38,498 nucleotides of DNA from Bacteroidia bacterium (GTDB lineage Bacteria > Bacteroidota > Bacteroidia > SpSt-205): the NCBI GenBank assembly GCA_026413325.1, contig JANZYW010000013.1:1-38498 (forward strand), given 5' to 3'. Position numbers and translations under genes: made by a program. Positions within the stretch are counted from its first letter, which is position 1; each line of letters starts with the position of its first letter. The notes under the pieces were generated by a model. That model worked only from the letters and a program-made list of their open reading frames with translations. It was not told where the DNA came from and did not search any database. Shown piece after piece: positions 14,780-23,989 of this stretch.

Positions 14780-17077
14780 ATGCCTCGAAGCTGGATAGTT
14801 GTGTTTCCTCTGATCGCTTTCTCCCAAATCCAAGTTGTAGGTACGGTAAAGGATACGGATGGGGAACCTATCCCTTTTGCTGTAATACAAAACCTTGCAA
14901 CTGCTCAGGGTACCCTTTCCGACCTCCAAGGACGATTTCTCCTCCGAGCGGAGCCAGAAGATACCCTTGAAGTTCGATGTGTGGGGTACGAAAGTGTGCG
15001 CATTCCTGTCCGGAACCTTCCTCCCGTACTTATCCTGAAATCGAAACCTGTAGAGCTTTCTCCCATAGTTATTCTCCCCGGCGCTCACCCAGCCCATACA
15101 CTCATCCGACGCCTTCTCGAGGCTAAAAACAGATGGGACCCCCTCAAACATCCCCATCGCTACATCAGCTATAACAAACTCACTATAAGCTTACCAGATA
15201 GCCTACAGCAGAAAAACGACTCCATACCTCCTTATCTCTTTATATGGGAGACCGAAACGGAAAAAATATATCAGAAAAACGGAGTAGAGCAAGAAAAAGT
15301 ACTATCTCAAAGGGTTATAGGCAATCTACCTGTGCAGAGTTTCCTATCTCCTACAGCCTTCCAACCCCTAAGTCTATACAAAGCCTGGCTCTCCCTCTTA
15401 GACAAAAGGATCGCCAGTCCAGTCGGTTCTGCCGCCCTCGATTATTACGAATACGAGGTCACAGATACTACCTATGCTGGTTCAGATACATTGTACAGAC
15501 TAACTTTCTCCCCGAAAAAGGGTACAGAAAAGTGGGGAATGCGGGGCTACCTGATGATGGTGATGCCAGATGCAGCCTTACACAGTTTCCAAGGTATCCT
15601 CAACTGGGAGCCTCAAGGAGGGGGGATTTCCAGGGTAATTTCTTTCCAAATCCAACAGCAATACGAGAAAGTGGGGGACACGCTCTGGTTCCCGACTCAA
15701 CTCCACTCCATAGTAGGATTACAGACTCGAGCCGGTGACACCTATCTCCCGTTTCTCGTACGCACTCGTTCCTTTCTGTGGGATATCCACATTCCTCCGC
15801 CCCTTCCGAAAGAAGCCAAACGGTCTGAGCTCCTTCTGTCGCAGAATCTCCCTTCTCTCCAGCCTGAGCGAAGAAAAGAACCATTGCATCCGGAAGAAGT
15901 TTTTTCTTATCAGTACTTAGATAGCTTACTGGATAAAGCCCCCGTACGTCGTCTTTCCTGGTTACTGGACCTACCTTCTCTTCTCAGCGGACGCCTTCCT
16001 ATGGGTCGCTTTAACCTCCTTCTGAGACCTTTGCTCCTGTATCAGGAAGCAGAGGGGATTCGACCTCAGCTGGGCATCGAAACTAATGACAGAATAGCCC
16101 AAAATGTACGACTACGAGTCTGGGGAGGATACGGCACCTACCTATGGGCGGGCGCTCAAGGAACCCCCTGGAGATATGGAGCTGAAGTAGAGGTAGGGAA
16201 ACTCACGCTACTCCGAGCTTTCTTATACGACGATGTACGAGAGAAAACCTTGCCGAGGCTTCTGGATGAGACTCCTGCTGTTCTCCTCGGAGAACAGTCC
16301 GTGTATGAAAGAGCCGCCCGAGCCTACTCCCTACGCTGGGAAGATCTCACCCGAGAAAAAGCTTGGGGGATAAGTTTCCGTGCCCCCTTTCTGAGCCAGT
16401 TCTACAGCTACGTGACCATGGCCCAAACGCAAAGGATAGCCCTCCCCACCCGCTGGGAGGGATTCTCTGTCTCTATGGGGATAGAATATCTCCGCCAGTC
16501 TTTCCTATTGAGACGAGGAAGCACCGTATGGAGAACCGATTATCAGGGCCCTCGCATACGTATACAGGGAGGAGCTCTCCTGGACAGAGGAACGCTCACC
16601 CACCCCCCTTTCTGGCTCCAAATAGACTTATGGCATCGATGGTACTGGGGACGCTGGGCTCGAATGGAGCTGCGATTCAGCGCTGGCGCCCAGTCAGACA
16701 GCACTCCTCTCCTCTGGCAATACCGTCTGAGAACCCTTCCCACGGGGTACCTCGGCCTTCCTTATGCTCTGGCTGCACATCCAGGCCGAAGTTCTCAAAC
16801 CCAGTTTGCCTATCTTTTCTATGAGTGGAACATTCCCAACACCCGCTTTCCCACTTCTCGATGGAGCCCCACCCTTTCTTTTCATCTTCAAGGAGCTTGG
16901 ACCTCTACGGCTATCTATCCAGAAGCAGGTATTTCCTTACAAAACTGGCTACCCCCCAATCTCACACGTTTCCTATCAGGCCTCAGCATGACGAGGATCG
17001 CCTTTTATATCCCTATCAGCGATTGTCTTCTCTCTACAAAAGTTGTATTTATCCGATTAGTAACCAGCGTTTTTTGA
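14780..17077 (+). CDS. Outer-membrane protein with CarboxypepD_reg-like and DUF5686-like domains
   Basis: A 765-residue protein. MPRSWIVVFPLIAFSQ is a short signal peptide. Residues of about 18-95 form a carboxypeptidase regulatory-like domain (VVGTVKDTDGEPIPFAVIQN, then LSDLQGRFLL), the module found at the start of many Bacteroidota outer-membrane proteins. The rest follows the DUF5686 pattern, with PVELSPIVILPG, then AHTLIRRLLEAKNRWDP, and a C-terminal half of alternating strands rich in aromatic residues that should form a beta barrel. The chain ends in phenylalanine, as outer-membrane barrels often do. There is no TonB plug, so it is not a typical TonB receptor. Function of the family is unsettled. 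It stands alone on this strand. Confidence 0.8.
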   Translation: MPRSWIVVFPLIAFSQIQVVGTVKDTDGEPIPFAVIQNLATAQGTLSDLQGRFLLRAEPEDTLEVRCVGYESVRIPVRNLPPVLILKSKPVELSPIVILPGAHPAHTLIRRLLEAKNRWDPLKHPHRYISYNKLTISLPDSLQQKNDSIPPYLFIWETETEKIYQKNGVEQEKVLSQRVIGNLPVQSFLSPTAFQPLSLYKAWLSLLDKRIASPVGSAALDYYEYEVTDTTYAGSDTLYRLTFSPKKGTEKWGMRGYLMMVMPDAALHSFQGILNWEPQGGGISRVISFQIQQQYEKVGDTLWFPTQLHSIVGLQTRAGDTYLPFLVRTRSFLWDIHIPPPLPKEAKRSELLLSQNLPSLQPERRKEPLHPEEVFSYQYLDSLLDKAPVRRLSWLLDLPSLLSGRLPMGRFNLLLRPLLLYQEAEGIRPQLGIETNDRIAQNVRLRVWGGYGTYLWAGAQGTPWRYGAEVEVGKLTLLRAFLYDDVREKTLPRLLDETPAVLLGEQSVYERAARAYSLRWEDLTREKAWGISFRAPFLSQFYSYVTMAQTQRIALPTRWEGFSVSMGIEYLRQSFLLRRGSTVWRTDYQGPRIRIQGGALLDRGTLTHPPFWLQIDLWHRWYWGRWARMELRFSAGAQSDSTPLLWQYRLRTLPTGYLGLPYALAAHPGRSSQTQFAYLFYEWNIPNTRFPTSRWSPTLSFHLQGAWTSTAIYPEAGISLQNWLPPNLTRFLSGLSMTRIAFYIPISDCLLSTKVVFIRLVTSVF

Positions 17078-17091
17078 TAGCCTCCTGGACA

Positions 17092-17115
17092 CTGAGAGCA
17101 TCCAGAGCATCTCAG
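17092..17115. terminator. Possible bidirectional hairpin between convergent genes
   Basis: CTGAGA (17092-17097) and TCTCAG (17110-17115) form a 6-base-pair stem in the 41-base convergent gap between the DUF5686-like gene and rplI. No T-run follows on either strand, so its role as a terminator is uncertain. Confidence 0.3.
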
Positions 17116-17118
17116 ATA

Positions 17119-17592
17119 CTATGCGTTTTCTTCCTCTGCGGGATACACTTCTAAGGTGAGAGTGGAGACAACCTCTCGATGGAGGCGTATCTGCACTTCA
17201 TATGTCCCAAGAGTTCGAATCGGGATAGGAAAGTGCACCTGGCGCCGCTCAATCGTGTAGCCTGCTTCTCCGAGGAGAGTAACAATCTGCTGGGGAGTGA
17301 CCGCACCAAAAAGCTTCCCTTCCTTCCCAGCGAGCATAGGAAGTCTCAGTCGAAGCTGAGAGAGCTTCTCCGCGAGCTGTTGGGCAGCAGACTTTTCCTG
17401 GGCCAGCTTATGTGCTATCTGGCTGAGATGCGCTTGCAAGTGTCGCTTCGCCCCTTCAGTAGCGAGCTCGGCCAACCCTTTAGGAAAGAGATAGTTCCAT
17501 GCATATCCAGGGCGCACTCGGACCACATCGTATTTATGTCCCAAACCTTCTATATCTGTCCGAAGGATGACTTCTACATTTCTACCAGCCAT
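17119..17592 (-). CDS. rplI: 50S ribosomal protein L9
   Basis: A 157-residue protein. The N-terminal RNA-binding domain has EVILRTDIEGLGHKYDVVRVRPGYAWNYL-type sequence, with the family signature YAWNYLFPKGLAELAT. A long helix rich in Gln, Ala and Lys follows (residues about 45-80), then a C-terminal domain with GKLFGAVTPQQIVTLL. It binds 23S rRNA at the base of the L1 stalk. The gene is last in rpsF-rpsR-rplI, 7 bases after rpsR, and no ssb or priB gene lies between them. The C-terminus is slightly extended (YPAEEENA). Confidence 0.96.
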   Translation of the reverse strand: MAGRNVEVILRTDIEGLGHKYDVVRVRPGYAWNYLFPKGLAELATEGAKRHLQAHLSQIAHKLAQEKSAAQQLAEKLSQLRLRLPMLAGKEGKLFGAVTPQQIVTLLGEAGYTIERRQVHFPIPIRTLGTYEVQIRLHREVVSTLTLEVYPAEEENA

Positions 17593-17599
17593 AGGTTCT

Positions 17600-17881
17600 C
17601 TATTTTAGATTATCGGCTACGAAAGGAAGGAGAGCCAGATGTCGAGCTCGTTTGATAGCACGAGCAAGTTGTTTCTGATACTTCCAGCTGGTTCCTGTGA
17701 TACGACGGGGCAGGATTTTCCCTTGTTCATTGATAAAATTGAACAGAAAGTCGGGATCTTTGTAGTCGATGTAGCGTATCCCACTCTTCTTAAAAAAGCA
17801 GAATTTCTTACGTTGACGAACCCCAGATAGTACCGCAAGTGCAGGATTAGAGGGAGCGGGGCCTAAACCTTTTTCTATCAT
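17600..17881 (-). CDS. rpsR: 30S ribosomal protein S18
   Basis: A 93-residue protein with the S18 core: [18 protein letters not shown], then [18 protein letters not shown] and [20 protein letters not shown]. It binds S6 in the platform of the small subunit. The start overlaps the end of rpsF by 4 bases (ATGA), which couples translation of the two partners. A second frame in the same stretch carries only part of this sequence and is a shadow. Confidence 0.96.
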   Translation of the reverse strand: MIEKGLGPAPSNPALAVLSGVRQRKKFCFFKKSGIRYIDYKDPDFLFNFINEQGKILPRRITGTSWKYQKQLARAIKRARHLALLPFVADNLK

Positions 17882-18246
17882 ACGCTTGAGGGGGCTTGGG
17901 TGCGTTGTTTCTCTTGTCGCCTACGATTGAATTCGATTGCATGTTTATCCAACTTCACTATCAGATCTCGAAGTACATGGGGACGGAGCTGAAGGTACCG
18001 CCGAAGGCGACTGATAAAAGAAGCAGGTGCCCGAAACTCCGTATATAGGTAGTACCCCGATTCGCGTTTTCGAATAGGATAGGCCAATCTTCGCAGCCCC
18101 CATACCTCTTGGTTGACGATTTCTGCTCCATTCTCTGTGAGGAAGCGGTTAAACTCTTCCCGGTACTGGGAATACTCCCCGGCACCGAGATCGGGAGGCC
18201 ATATCTGTGTGACCTCATACTGGCCTATAGGGTCTAACCTCGGCAT
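17878..18246 (-). CDS. rpsF: 30S ribosomal protein S6
   Basis: A 122-residue protein from the ATG at 18246. A TTG further out at 18258 lies inside the promoter box and is rejected. The sequence has the S6 fold pattern: [37 protein letters not shown], then [11 protein letters not shown] and [14 protein letters not shown], with a basic C-terminal tail. It pairs with S18 on 16S rRNA. It is the first gene of rpsF-rpsR-rplI and has its own perfect -7 box, although the iscA-like gene upstream ends only 24 bases away on the same strand. Confidence 0.95.
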   Translation of the reverse strand: MPRLDPIGQYEVTQIWPPDLGAGEYSQYREEFNRFLTENGAEIVNQEVWGLRRLAYPIRKRESGYYLYTEFRAPASFISRLRRYLQLRPHVLRDLIVKLDKHAIEFNRRRQEKQRTQAPSSV

Positions 18247-18255
18247 AAGCGGCTG

Positions 18256-18263
18256 CAAAGGTA
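18256..18263 (-). promoter_or_regulatory. -7 promoter element of the rpsF-rpsR-rplI operon
   Basis: On the minus strand TACCTTTG is a perfect TAnnTTTG match ending 9 bases before the ATG at 18246. The same TACCTTTGC occurs before rplS. Confidence 0.65.
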
Positions 18264-18270
18264 CAAAAAA

Positions 18271-18594
18271 TCAGATAGCGAAGGAGGTACCACACCCGCA
18301 CGTGGTGCGAGCTTGCGGATTGGAAAAAACGAATCCCCGAGCCGCTAATCCAGTAGGATAATCAATCTCTACCCCATCTAAAAACATCTTATGGCTCTCC
18401 TGAAGAAAGAAAGGAATGCCTTCAACCTCTATCCGTTGCTCCCCTGGAGAAGGAGTTTCCACAAGCTCGAAACGATATGTAAGACCTGCACACCCTCCAG
18501 CCTCTACTGCAAGGCGTACACCGATACATTCAGGTTTCTGCGAAAGGAGCCTTCTCAGCTCCTGTGCAGCAGAAAAGGTCAGGCGTAGTTGCAT
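18271..18594 (-). CDS. HesB/IscA-type iron-sulfur cluster carrier
   Basis: A 107-residue A-type carrier from the ATG at 18594; a GTG at 18609 would add five residues. The three conserved cysteines are Cys35 in EAGGCAGLTY and Cys99 and Cys101 in the C-terminal TTCGCGTSF. Such proteins receive iron-sulfur clusters from a scaffold and pass them to apo-enzymes. The family (IscA, ErpA, SufA) cannot be split further from sequence alone. It follows the TPR-CHAT gene by about 24 bases on the same strand and is probably co-transcribed with it. Possible clients in this window are the ferredoxin and L-serine dehydratase. Confidence 0.9.
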   Translation of the reverse strand: MQLRLTFSAAQELRRLLSQKPECIGVRLAVEAGGCAGLTYRFELVETPSPGEQRIEVEGIPFFLQESHKMFLDGVEIDYPTGLAARGFVFSNPQARTTCGCGTSFAI

Positions 18595-18618
18595 AGCTTG
18601 TATAAACACTTAACACAT

Positions 18619-21600
18619 CTAAGGACGAACCAGAATGAACGCTCCCCAGAAATAGGGGGCTCCCCGTGCACTGCGCATCGCACGTTGGGTATTCCAGAAG
18701 GCGTCTTCTATGGGTAGCTTTTTGCGAAGCCACTCCGAGTAGAAATGTATCATAAAATCTCGCGTGGCTTCATCATCTACTTTCCAAAGACTCAACAAAA
18801 GATTCCGTGCGCCTGCGAGCAAAAAGGCTCGCTGCAACCCATACACGCCTTCGCCATTTTGTACATCTCCCACACCCGTCTCACAGGCAGAAAGCGTCAC
18901 CAGCTGCGTGTTGGTGAGGCGGAGAGAGAGAAGTTCATAGGCATTCACAATCCCATCTCGAGACACATCAGAAGCCCCGTATAACATCGAACGACCAGCC
19001 TGTGCAAGCAAAAGGGCGGAACGGAAAAGAGGATTCGCCAAGGCACTGGCACTTTGCACCCCTATCAGGGTACCCAAGCCCTCATCATACGGTAAAAAAA
19101 GTCCATGAGTGGCGATGTGTAGAATATAAGGGGAGATAACTTCTTGTAGCAGAAGTTCATTAGCTTCTTCTTGAGTACGGATATAGGGAAGGATACCTTC
19201 GCTCTGGAGAATATCCCGGATCACTTTCGCCTCCTCCGCCGTACCTGGCAAAGGAGGAACATACAGACTATCCGGAGAGACCCCCGGTGCATATTCTGGA
19301 TCCGCCAGGATTAGGGCTTTTCGACCTTCGTAGTACTTCAAGGGTTTCTGTGGCACAGTAAGACTAGCCAGACGAGAATAGTGAACAACCTGGTATTTAT
19401 CCACAAGATAGCCTCCTTGGGGGAGAAACAGCACGGAAGGATTTATCTGATAATACACCCCATCCCCAGAAACGTAGAGCTTCGAAACAGTTTTAGGCAA
19501 AGCCTCGATGACCGGCTGCCAATAAGCAGTGTAGGAGAGGGTATCCTTTTCAAAGTTCAGGATGCTTTGGCTATAGCGGAATAGGTTATAGGTTTCCATC
19601 CGCTTTCCATTAGGAAAGGAGAAGATAAGGGGTTTTTTCAAAGAAGGGGTGGTGACAACTGCATAATACACAATGGAATCCTTCCCGAATGGAAGCCGAA
19701 GGCGAAGCCAGTCCACGGCAGCCGCTTCGGGAGGAAGGGCGCTTCTGAGCTGCTTCCAGGTAGGCCGTTTTAGGCGAATGTCTCCAATATAAGTGGTCAG
19801 CTGTTTCTCAAGCTCGTTAAGCCGTGCTTCTTCTTGCGAGAGCTCCACCCCCAGTTCACGCAGCTCAGATGGGCTATACGAGTAGAGCCGAACCACATAT
19901 TCCTTCTGATCTTGCCACTCTTGAAAGATACGCTGTACTGTCGTGTCGGGACTTCGAGCGAGCCGAGCCCGCAGCTGAGCAGTTTCACTCAGCAGAAAGG
20001 CTTTCGTGGCCAGATGCACTTCGTAGGCTTTGAGTTGGGTACCTTCTGTACCTTGAGAGAAAGCAAATGCAAAATACGGCTCTAACACCCGGCGAACTCG
20101 AGTCCAGTAGCGGGTCTTTTCACTCTCCGTGAGACCGTTGAAAAGTCGATCGACTTGCATAAGCAGGAGATCGATCGATTTCTCATAAGACTTTTTGGCA
20201 GAGCTCAGGTCGCGAGCCATCCAGTAGAGATCAGCCATTTCTGCCAGATAAAAAGGATATTCGGGGTGCGTAGTGCCATATAAGTTGGTCCAGAGGGTAA
20301 TCCATTTTTTATAGTCGTAGAGGGCCGCTCGATACTCCCCTTGAGCCCGTTTGAGCCGAGCCTGATACAAAATAGCTCTCATACGGTCGGGGTGCTTGAG
20401 AGGCACTTCTGCATCTAAGACGCTTTTGGCCGTAGCTATACGGGATTCTGCCAGAGAGAGGCTGTCCAGTGCAGACCAGAGTCCTCCTATATCCAGTGAT
20501 AAAGAAGCACATTCCAGGGGAGCTGAAGCCTGCGCTCGCTCCACCTCGTCCGAACTTCGCAGAAGAAGAACCGGTACCGTATCTTTTTTCCCTTGCAACA
20601 GGGCATTTTCTGCTAATAAGTACAGGGTACGAGCGAGAGGAAGCGCAGGCTTACTTCCATAAAATTTTTCTTGGGCCTGAAGGGCGGCCGATAGAAAGGC
20701 CTTTTGCTTGTCATAGCGTCCTAATGCCTGCTCGACCCGGGCAGAGGCCAAAAGAGCCTCAACATAGGCGGGAGAGATAGGTCCTTGCAGTCGCTGGTTC
20801 AAGTCGCGAGCTTTCTTAGCCGCCTCCTCTGCCTTTAGATAGTCTCCAACGAGAAGATAAAAGTCGGTTAGCCCAATATAGTAGTTAGCAACTTCGGGGT
20901 CTTCCCGACCACTGCTTTGGTAAAGGGTGGTTATCCGTTGATAGACCTCTCGAGCCCGCGTCAGACGCCCCGTACGTTGATACAAAAGGGCCAATCGAAG
21001 AAGACTCCCACTTTCTTCTCCCTCGGAAGTTTTCCCCTCTTTTCGTTGGCGTACTCTCAACCGGACTGCCTCCATATAGTGTTTCTCTGCCTCCCGGAAC
21101 TGGCCTTTTGCTTGAGCTAAGTCTCCTTTCAGCTCATGGAAAAAGATCCGCTCCGAGAGATAAACAGGCGGGAGGTCTTCTATCGGCTTCTCCATGATAC
21201 GAAGAATCGTATCGGAAATAGCAGCTTGGGCCAACCGCAAATAGAGGTCTGCCAGAAAGAGCATATTTCTCAAATAGAGCACATTTCGGGTTGGGATGGG
21301 CAAAAGCCGTTCATAAGCACTTCGTTGGTGCCGGAGGACTTCCTCTGCTTGATTATAACGTCCTGCTTGGAGACTGCGACGACCTAAAGCCTCTCGGATG
21401 GGAAAAACCAGAGGTCCCTCTGGTTCTCCCAGTTGATGGAGAATTCTCAGCACTCGTGCAAAAGCGGTATCTGCTTCTGCATACTTGTAACTCATCAAGG
21501 CTGCTTCTGCAAGCTCAGTCAGAGCCTGTGCCTGCTCCAGAGAAACGGCGGGAGCAGCCTCAGCAGTACGTTGAGCCGCTTGGGTGGCGTATGCAAAGGC

Positions 21601-22668
21601 TATGGAGGACCGATACTCAGAGCGGGCTACTCGAGAAACAACCCGTTGAAGCCGAGATGCCAAGATGCCCTCACCTCGCATCACATATAAGCCGATGACA
21701 TTTTCCGCCAGGGCATTCCGATGGGTAATACGAGCCACCTCTCGGAGGTGCTCCAAACCCTCTACTGTGGCATAGGTGAGGGGAGTGTGAGGATCTCTAA
21801 ATTTCCTGAGAATAGGATTGAGTCCCCGAATACGCCGTTCATAAAAGGCAGGCTTGACTTGAGAGAGCTCGTGGAGAAATAACAAAGTCGAACTTCGCAG
21901 CTGAAGATCTATGCCCCTATAGGCGGTTTTTCGAGCCCATCGCTGACTTTGTTTCAGAGCTTTTTTAGCTTGTGTCTCCTCTCCTCGGAAAAGGGCTCTC
22001 AACCCTAAGAGATAGGTATAGTCGGCCTGGTAGCGTGCCCCATGCTCAGAAGAGAACGAAAGCGAGGGGGGTAGGGAATCCCACTGCCCTTGCTGCCAGA
22101 ATGTCCAAGCGCGCAAAAAACTATGCCGCTGCTGCAGATAAGATCCGTACGGTTCTGGAAAAGGAGGGAAAGATGTAAACAATCGAAGGGTATCCACTAC
22201 TTGGGGGGAGTTTCCTACCAATAGGAGGTTTTCGGCAAGCTCGAGCAGGAGCAGGGCCCGCTGCCAGGGGGCCTGTACTTGTTGATTGGCGCTTAAGAAA
22301 GTCCGTTGCGATTCAGATACCCGACCTAATCCTCTTTTGATCCTACCTTGAATCCAGAGGTAACGAAAACGAATATCCGGACTGATGGAGGTTCCCCCTT
22401 CCAAAACAGGAAGAAACTGCCTAAGGAGGGAGTCTGCCTCTCGATAGCGCTGCTCTTCGGAAAGAGCCAACGCATAGGCCAGTCCAGCAGAGGCAAACTC
22501 CCTTTCCTGGGAGCTTCTCCGCCTGGTGTATTTCTGATAGGCATTTTGAGCCTGTTTAATGAAACTCTGGACCTTACCCCTGAAGTACAGGGCCTCTCCA
22601 GGTAGGTCTTGCGCCCAAGCAAGACACAGAAGGGAAAGCAGCGAAGCAGACCTAATCCTTAGAAGCAT
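18619..22668 (-). CDS. Exported TPR-repeat protein with C-terminal CHAT (caspase-like) protease domain
   Basis: A 1349-residue protein. MLLRIRSASLLSLLCLAWA is a signal peptide. Residues of about 25-900 are almost all helical with many tetratricopeptide-like repeats (for example ALGRYDKQKAFLSAALQAQE and RDLSSAKKSYEKSIDLLL). A linking helical region follows to about 1000. The CHAT domain covers about 1030-1349, with catalytic His1188 in HIATHGLF and Cys1262 in TLSACETGVGD, so the peptidase dyad is intact. The domain ends GAFILVRP, as CHAT domains do. CHAT belongs to the caspase/separase clan. The signal peptide places it outside the cytoplasm; no T9SS tail is seen. It lies 23 bases after rplS and has no -7 box of its own. 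Substrate unknown. Confidence 0.9.
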   Translation of the reverse strand: MLLRIRSASLLSLLCLAWAQDLPGEALYFRGKVQSFIKQAQNAYQKYTRRRSSQEREFASAGLAYALALSEEQRYREADSLLRQFLPVLEGGTSISPDIRFRYLWIQGRIKRGLGRVSESQRTFLSANQQVQAPWQRALLLLELAENLLLVGNSPQVVDTLRLFTSFPPFPEPYGSYLQQRHSFLRAWTFWQQGQWDSLPPSLSFSSEHGARYQADYTYLLGLRALFRGEETQAKKALKQSQRWARKTAYRGIDLQLRSSTLLFLHELSQVKPAFYERRIRGLNPILRKFRDPHTPLTYATVEGLEHLREVARITHRNALAENVIGLYVMRGEGILASRLQRVVSRVARSEYRSSIAFAYATQAAQRTAEAAPAVSLEQAQALTELAEAALMSYKYAEADTAFARVLRILHQLGEPEGPLVFPIREALGRRSLQAGRYNQAEEVLRHQRSAYERLLPIPTRNVLYLRNMLFLADLYLRLAQAAISDTILRIMEKPIEDLPPVYLSERIFFHELKGDLAQAKGQFREAEKHYMEAVRLRVRQRKEGKTSEGEESGSLLRLALLYQRTGRLTRAREVYQRITTLYQSSGREDPEVANYYIGLTDFYLLVGDYLKAEEAAKKARDLNQRLQGPISPAYVEALLASARVEQALGRYDKQKAFLSAALQAQEKFYGSKPALPLARTLYLLAENALLQGKKDTVPVLLLRSSDEVERAQASAPLECASLSLDIGGLWSALDSLSLAESRIATAKSVLDAEVPLKHPDRMRAILYQARLKRAQGEYRAALYDYKKWITLWTNLYGTTHPEYPFYLAEMADLYWMARDLSSAKKSYEKSIDLLLMQVDRLFNGLTESEKTRYWTRVRRVLEPYFAFAFSQGTEGTQLKAYEVHLATKAFLLSETAQLRARLARSPDTTVQRIFQEWQDQKEYVVRLYSYSPSELRELGVELSQEEARLNELEKQLTTYIGDIRLKRPTWKQLRSALPPEAAAVDWLRLRLPFGKDSIVYYAVVTTPSLKKPLIFSFPNGKRMETYNLFRYSQSILNFEKDTLSYTAYWQPVIEALPKTVSKLYVSGDGVYYQINPSVLFLPQGGYLVDKYQVVHYSRLASLTVPQKPLKYYEGRKALILADPEYAPGVSPDSLYVPPLPGTAEEAKVIRDILQSEGILPYIRTQEEANELLLQEVISPYILHIATHGLFLPYDEGLGTLIGVQSASALANPLFRSALLLAQAGRSMLYGASDVSRDGIVNAYELLSLRLTNTQLVTLSACETGVGDVQNGEGVYGLQRAFLLAGARNLLLSLWKVDDEATRDFMIHFYSEWLRKKLPIEDAFWNTQRAMRSARGAPYFWGAFILVRP

Positions 22669-22691
22669 AGAGGCTGTAAATGCCCTCAGTT

Positions 22692-23051
22692 TTATCCTTC
22701 TCGACGCTTTAGACGCAGAGCTTTGCCTAAACGACCCCGCATATAGAAAAGACGAGCGCGGCGTACCCTATTGCGACGAATAACTTCTACCTTAAGCAAG
22801 AAGGGAGAATGCAGAGGAACAATCCTTTCTACTCCGACTCCACCAGATACCTTTCTCACAGTCACCGTCTCTCTCAATCCACTCCCTCGCCGTTGTATCA
22901 CCATTCCTTCGAAAACCTGTATCCTTTCTTTACCTCCTTCTACGATCTTGAGGTGCAGACGAACAATATCTCCCGCACGGAATGAGGGTAGGTCGGATTT
23001 CACATACGGAGCGTTGATAAGATGTTCTATTTCGCGCAGTAGATGGCTCAT
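22692..23051 (-). CDS. rplS: 50S ribosomal protein L19
   Basis: A 119-residue protein with the L19 signature: [62 protein letters not shown] (in parts) and the basic C-terminal [15 protein letters not shown]. It lies at the interface of the two ribosomal subunits. It has a perfect -7 box 4 bases upstream, and it is the probable promoter gene of the TPR-CHAT and HesB genes that follow on the same strand. Usual companions such as trmD or rimM are absent here. Confidence 0.96.
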   Translation of the reverse strand: MSHLLREIEHLINAPYVKSDLPSFRAGDIVRLHLKIVEGGKERIQVFEGMVIQRRGSGLRETVTVRKVSGGVGVERIVPLHSPFLLKVEVIRRNRVRRARLFYMRGRLGKALRLKRREG

Positions 23052-23055
23052 GGCG

Positions 23056-23063
23056 CAAAGGTA
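23056..23063 (-). promoter_or_regulatory. -7 promoter element of rplS
   Basis: On the minus strand TACCTTTG is a perfect TAnnTTTG match ending 4 bases before the ATG at 23051. It forms a divergent pair with the exbB box. Confidence 0.65.
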
Positions 23064-23120
23064 CAGTGTTTATCCACATAGTGGGTTTGCATATTTCGGT
23101 TTGGTTTTGCCCACTAACCC

Positions 23121-23128
23121 TATATTTG
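23121..23128 (+). promoter_or_regulatory. -7 promoter element of the exbB-tonB-ferritin operon
   Basis: TATATTTG is a perfect match ending 7 bases before the ATG at 23136. A TTTG lies 17 bases upstream of it, two bases short of the usual 19-base spacing. Confidence 0.65.
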
Positions 23129-23135
23129 CGGCGAT

Positions 23136-23984
23136 ATGAGTCAGGTAAGTACCACCTCTACTACGGGCACAACGGTGCCTCAGATTCGCTCTGGAGGAGC
23201 TGCCTTACGAGAATTCTTCGCCACCATCGTCATCATTGCCTGTATTGCTGTGGGGATTTTCATTTATGTGTTTGTACTCGGCAATCCCAACAACTTTGAA
23301 GGGGGAGATCCTAAAAATAATCCTCTTCAAGGCAACTATTTAGGCATAGCGTACAAAGGAGGAGTCTTGGTGCCTATTGCGATAGGTTTACTTCTGATTA
23401 CTATTACGATGTCGATCGAACGAGCTATTACATTAGGAAGGGCCTCTGGGAAAATGAGTATGGAATCCTTCGTTCAGCAGATAGAATATCTTTTAGAGCA
23501 GGACAAAATCGACGAAGCAATCGCTCTTTGTGATAAACAGCGTGGCACAGTCGGCAATGTAGTGAGGGAAACGTTGACCCGGCTCAAGCAAGTTAAGGAT
23601 GATACGAATCTGGATAAAGACCAGAAGGTAGCTGCCATGCAGAAAGCCCTTGAGGAATCTTTAGCCCTGGAGCTCCCCATGTTAGAAAAGCACATGACGA
23701 TTATTGCCACTATTGTTTCTATTGCTACGCTTGTCGGTTTGATTGGGACGGTCTTAGGGATGATTCGAGCTTTTGCGGCGCTGGCTACCTCCGGCGCTCC
23801 CGATGCCGTAGCTTTAGCGACGGGGATTTCAGAAGCTCTCGTCAATACTGCTTTAGGGATTACGACTTCTACTATCGCTACCATTCTGTACAACTACTTC
23901 ACCAGTAAGATAGACGACATCACTTACCGCATTGATGAAGCGGGGTATATCATTATCCAAACCTTCCAAGCTAAGTCTTCCTAA
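23136..23984 (+). CDS. exbB: ExbB/MotA/TolQ family proton channel
   Basis: A 282-residue inner-membrane protein. A first membrane helix is at about residues 26-48, a second at about 70-92 (GGVLVPIAIGLLLITITMSIERA), and the conserved pair of helices covers about 185-260, with GLIGTVLGMIRAF and ISEALVNTALGITTSTIA. The N-terminal helix before the core is common in Bacteroidota ExbB. With the ExbD proteins it uses the proton gradient to energise TonB. It heads a run of seven genes separated by 6 bases or less. Confidence 0.93.
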   Translation: MSQVSTTSTTGTTVPQIRSGGAALREFFATIVIIACIAVGIFIYVFVLGNPNNFEGGDPKNNPLQGNYLGIAYKGGVLVPIAIGLLLITITMSIERAITLGRASGKMSMESFVQQIEYLLEQDKIDEAIALCDKQRGTVGNVVRETLTRLKQVKDDTNLDKDQKVAAMQKALEESLALELPMLEKHMTIIATIVSIATLVGLIGTVLGMIRAFAALATSGAPDAVALATGISEALVNTALGITTSTIATILYNYFTSKIDDITYRIDEAGYIIIQTFQAKSS

Positions 23985-23989
23985 CCCAT

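Noticed and set aside
16950-17077. A frameshift at the end of the DUF5686-like gene
   Set aside because: The last residues looked unusual and another frame continues further, but the chain ends in a strand with a terminal Phe, as outer-membrane barrels do, so the gene is probably intact.
18619-22668. The TPR-CHAT gene as part of a CRISPR type III-E system
   Set aside because: No repeat array, Cas gene or Cas7-11-like fusion is in the window, and the protein has a signal peptide.
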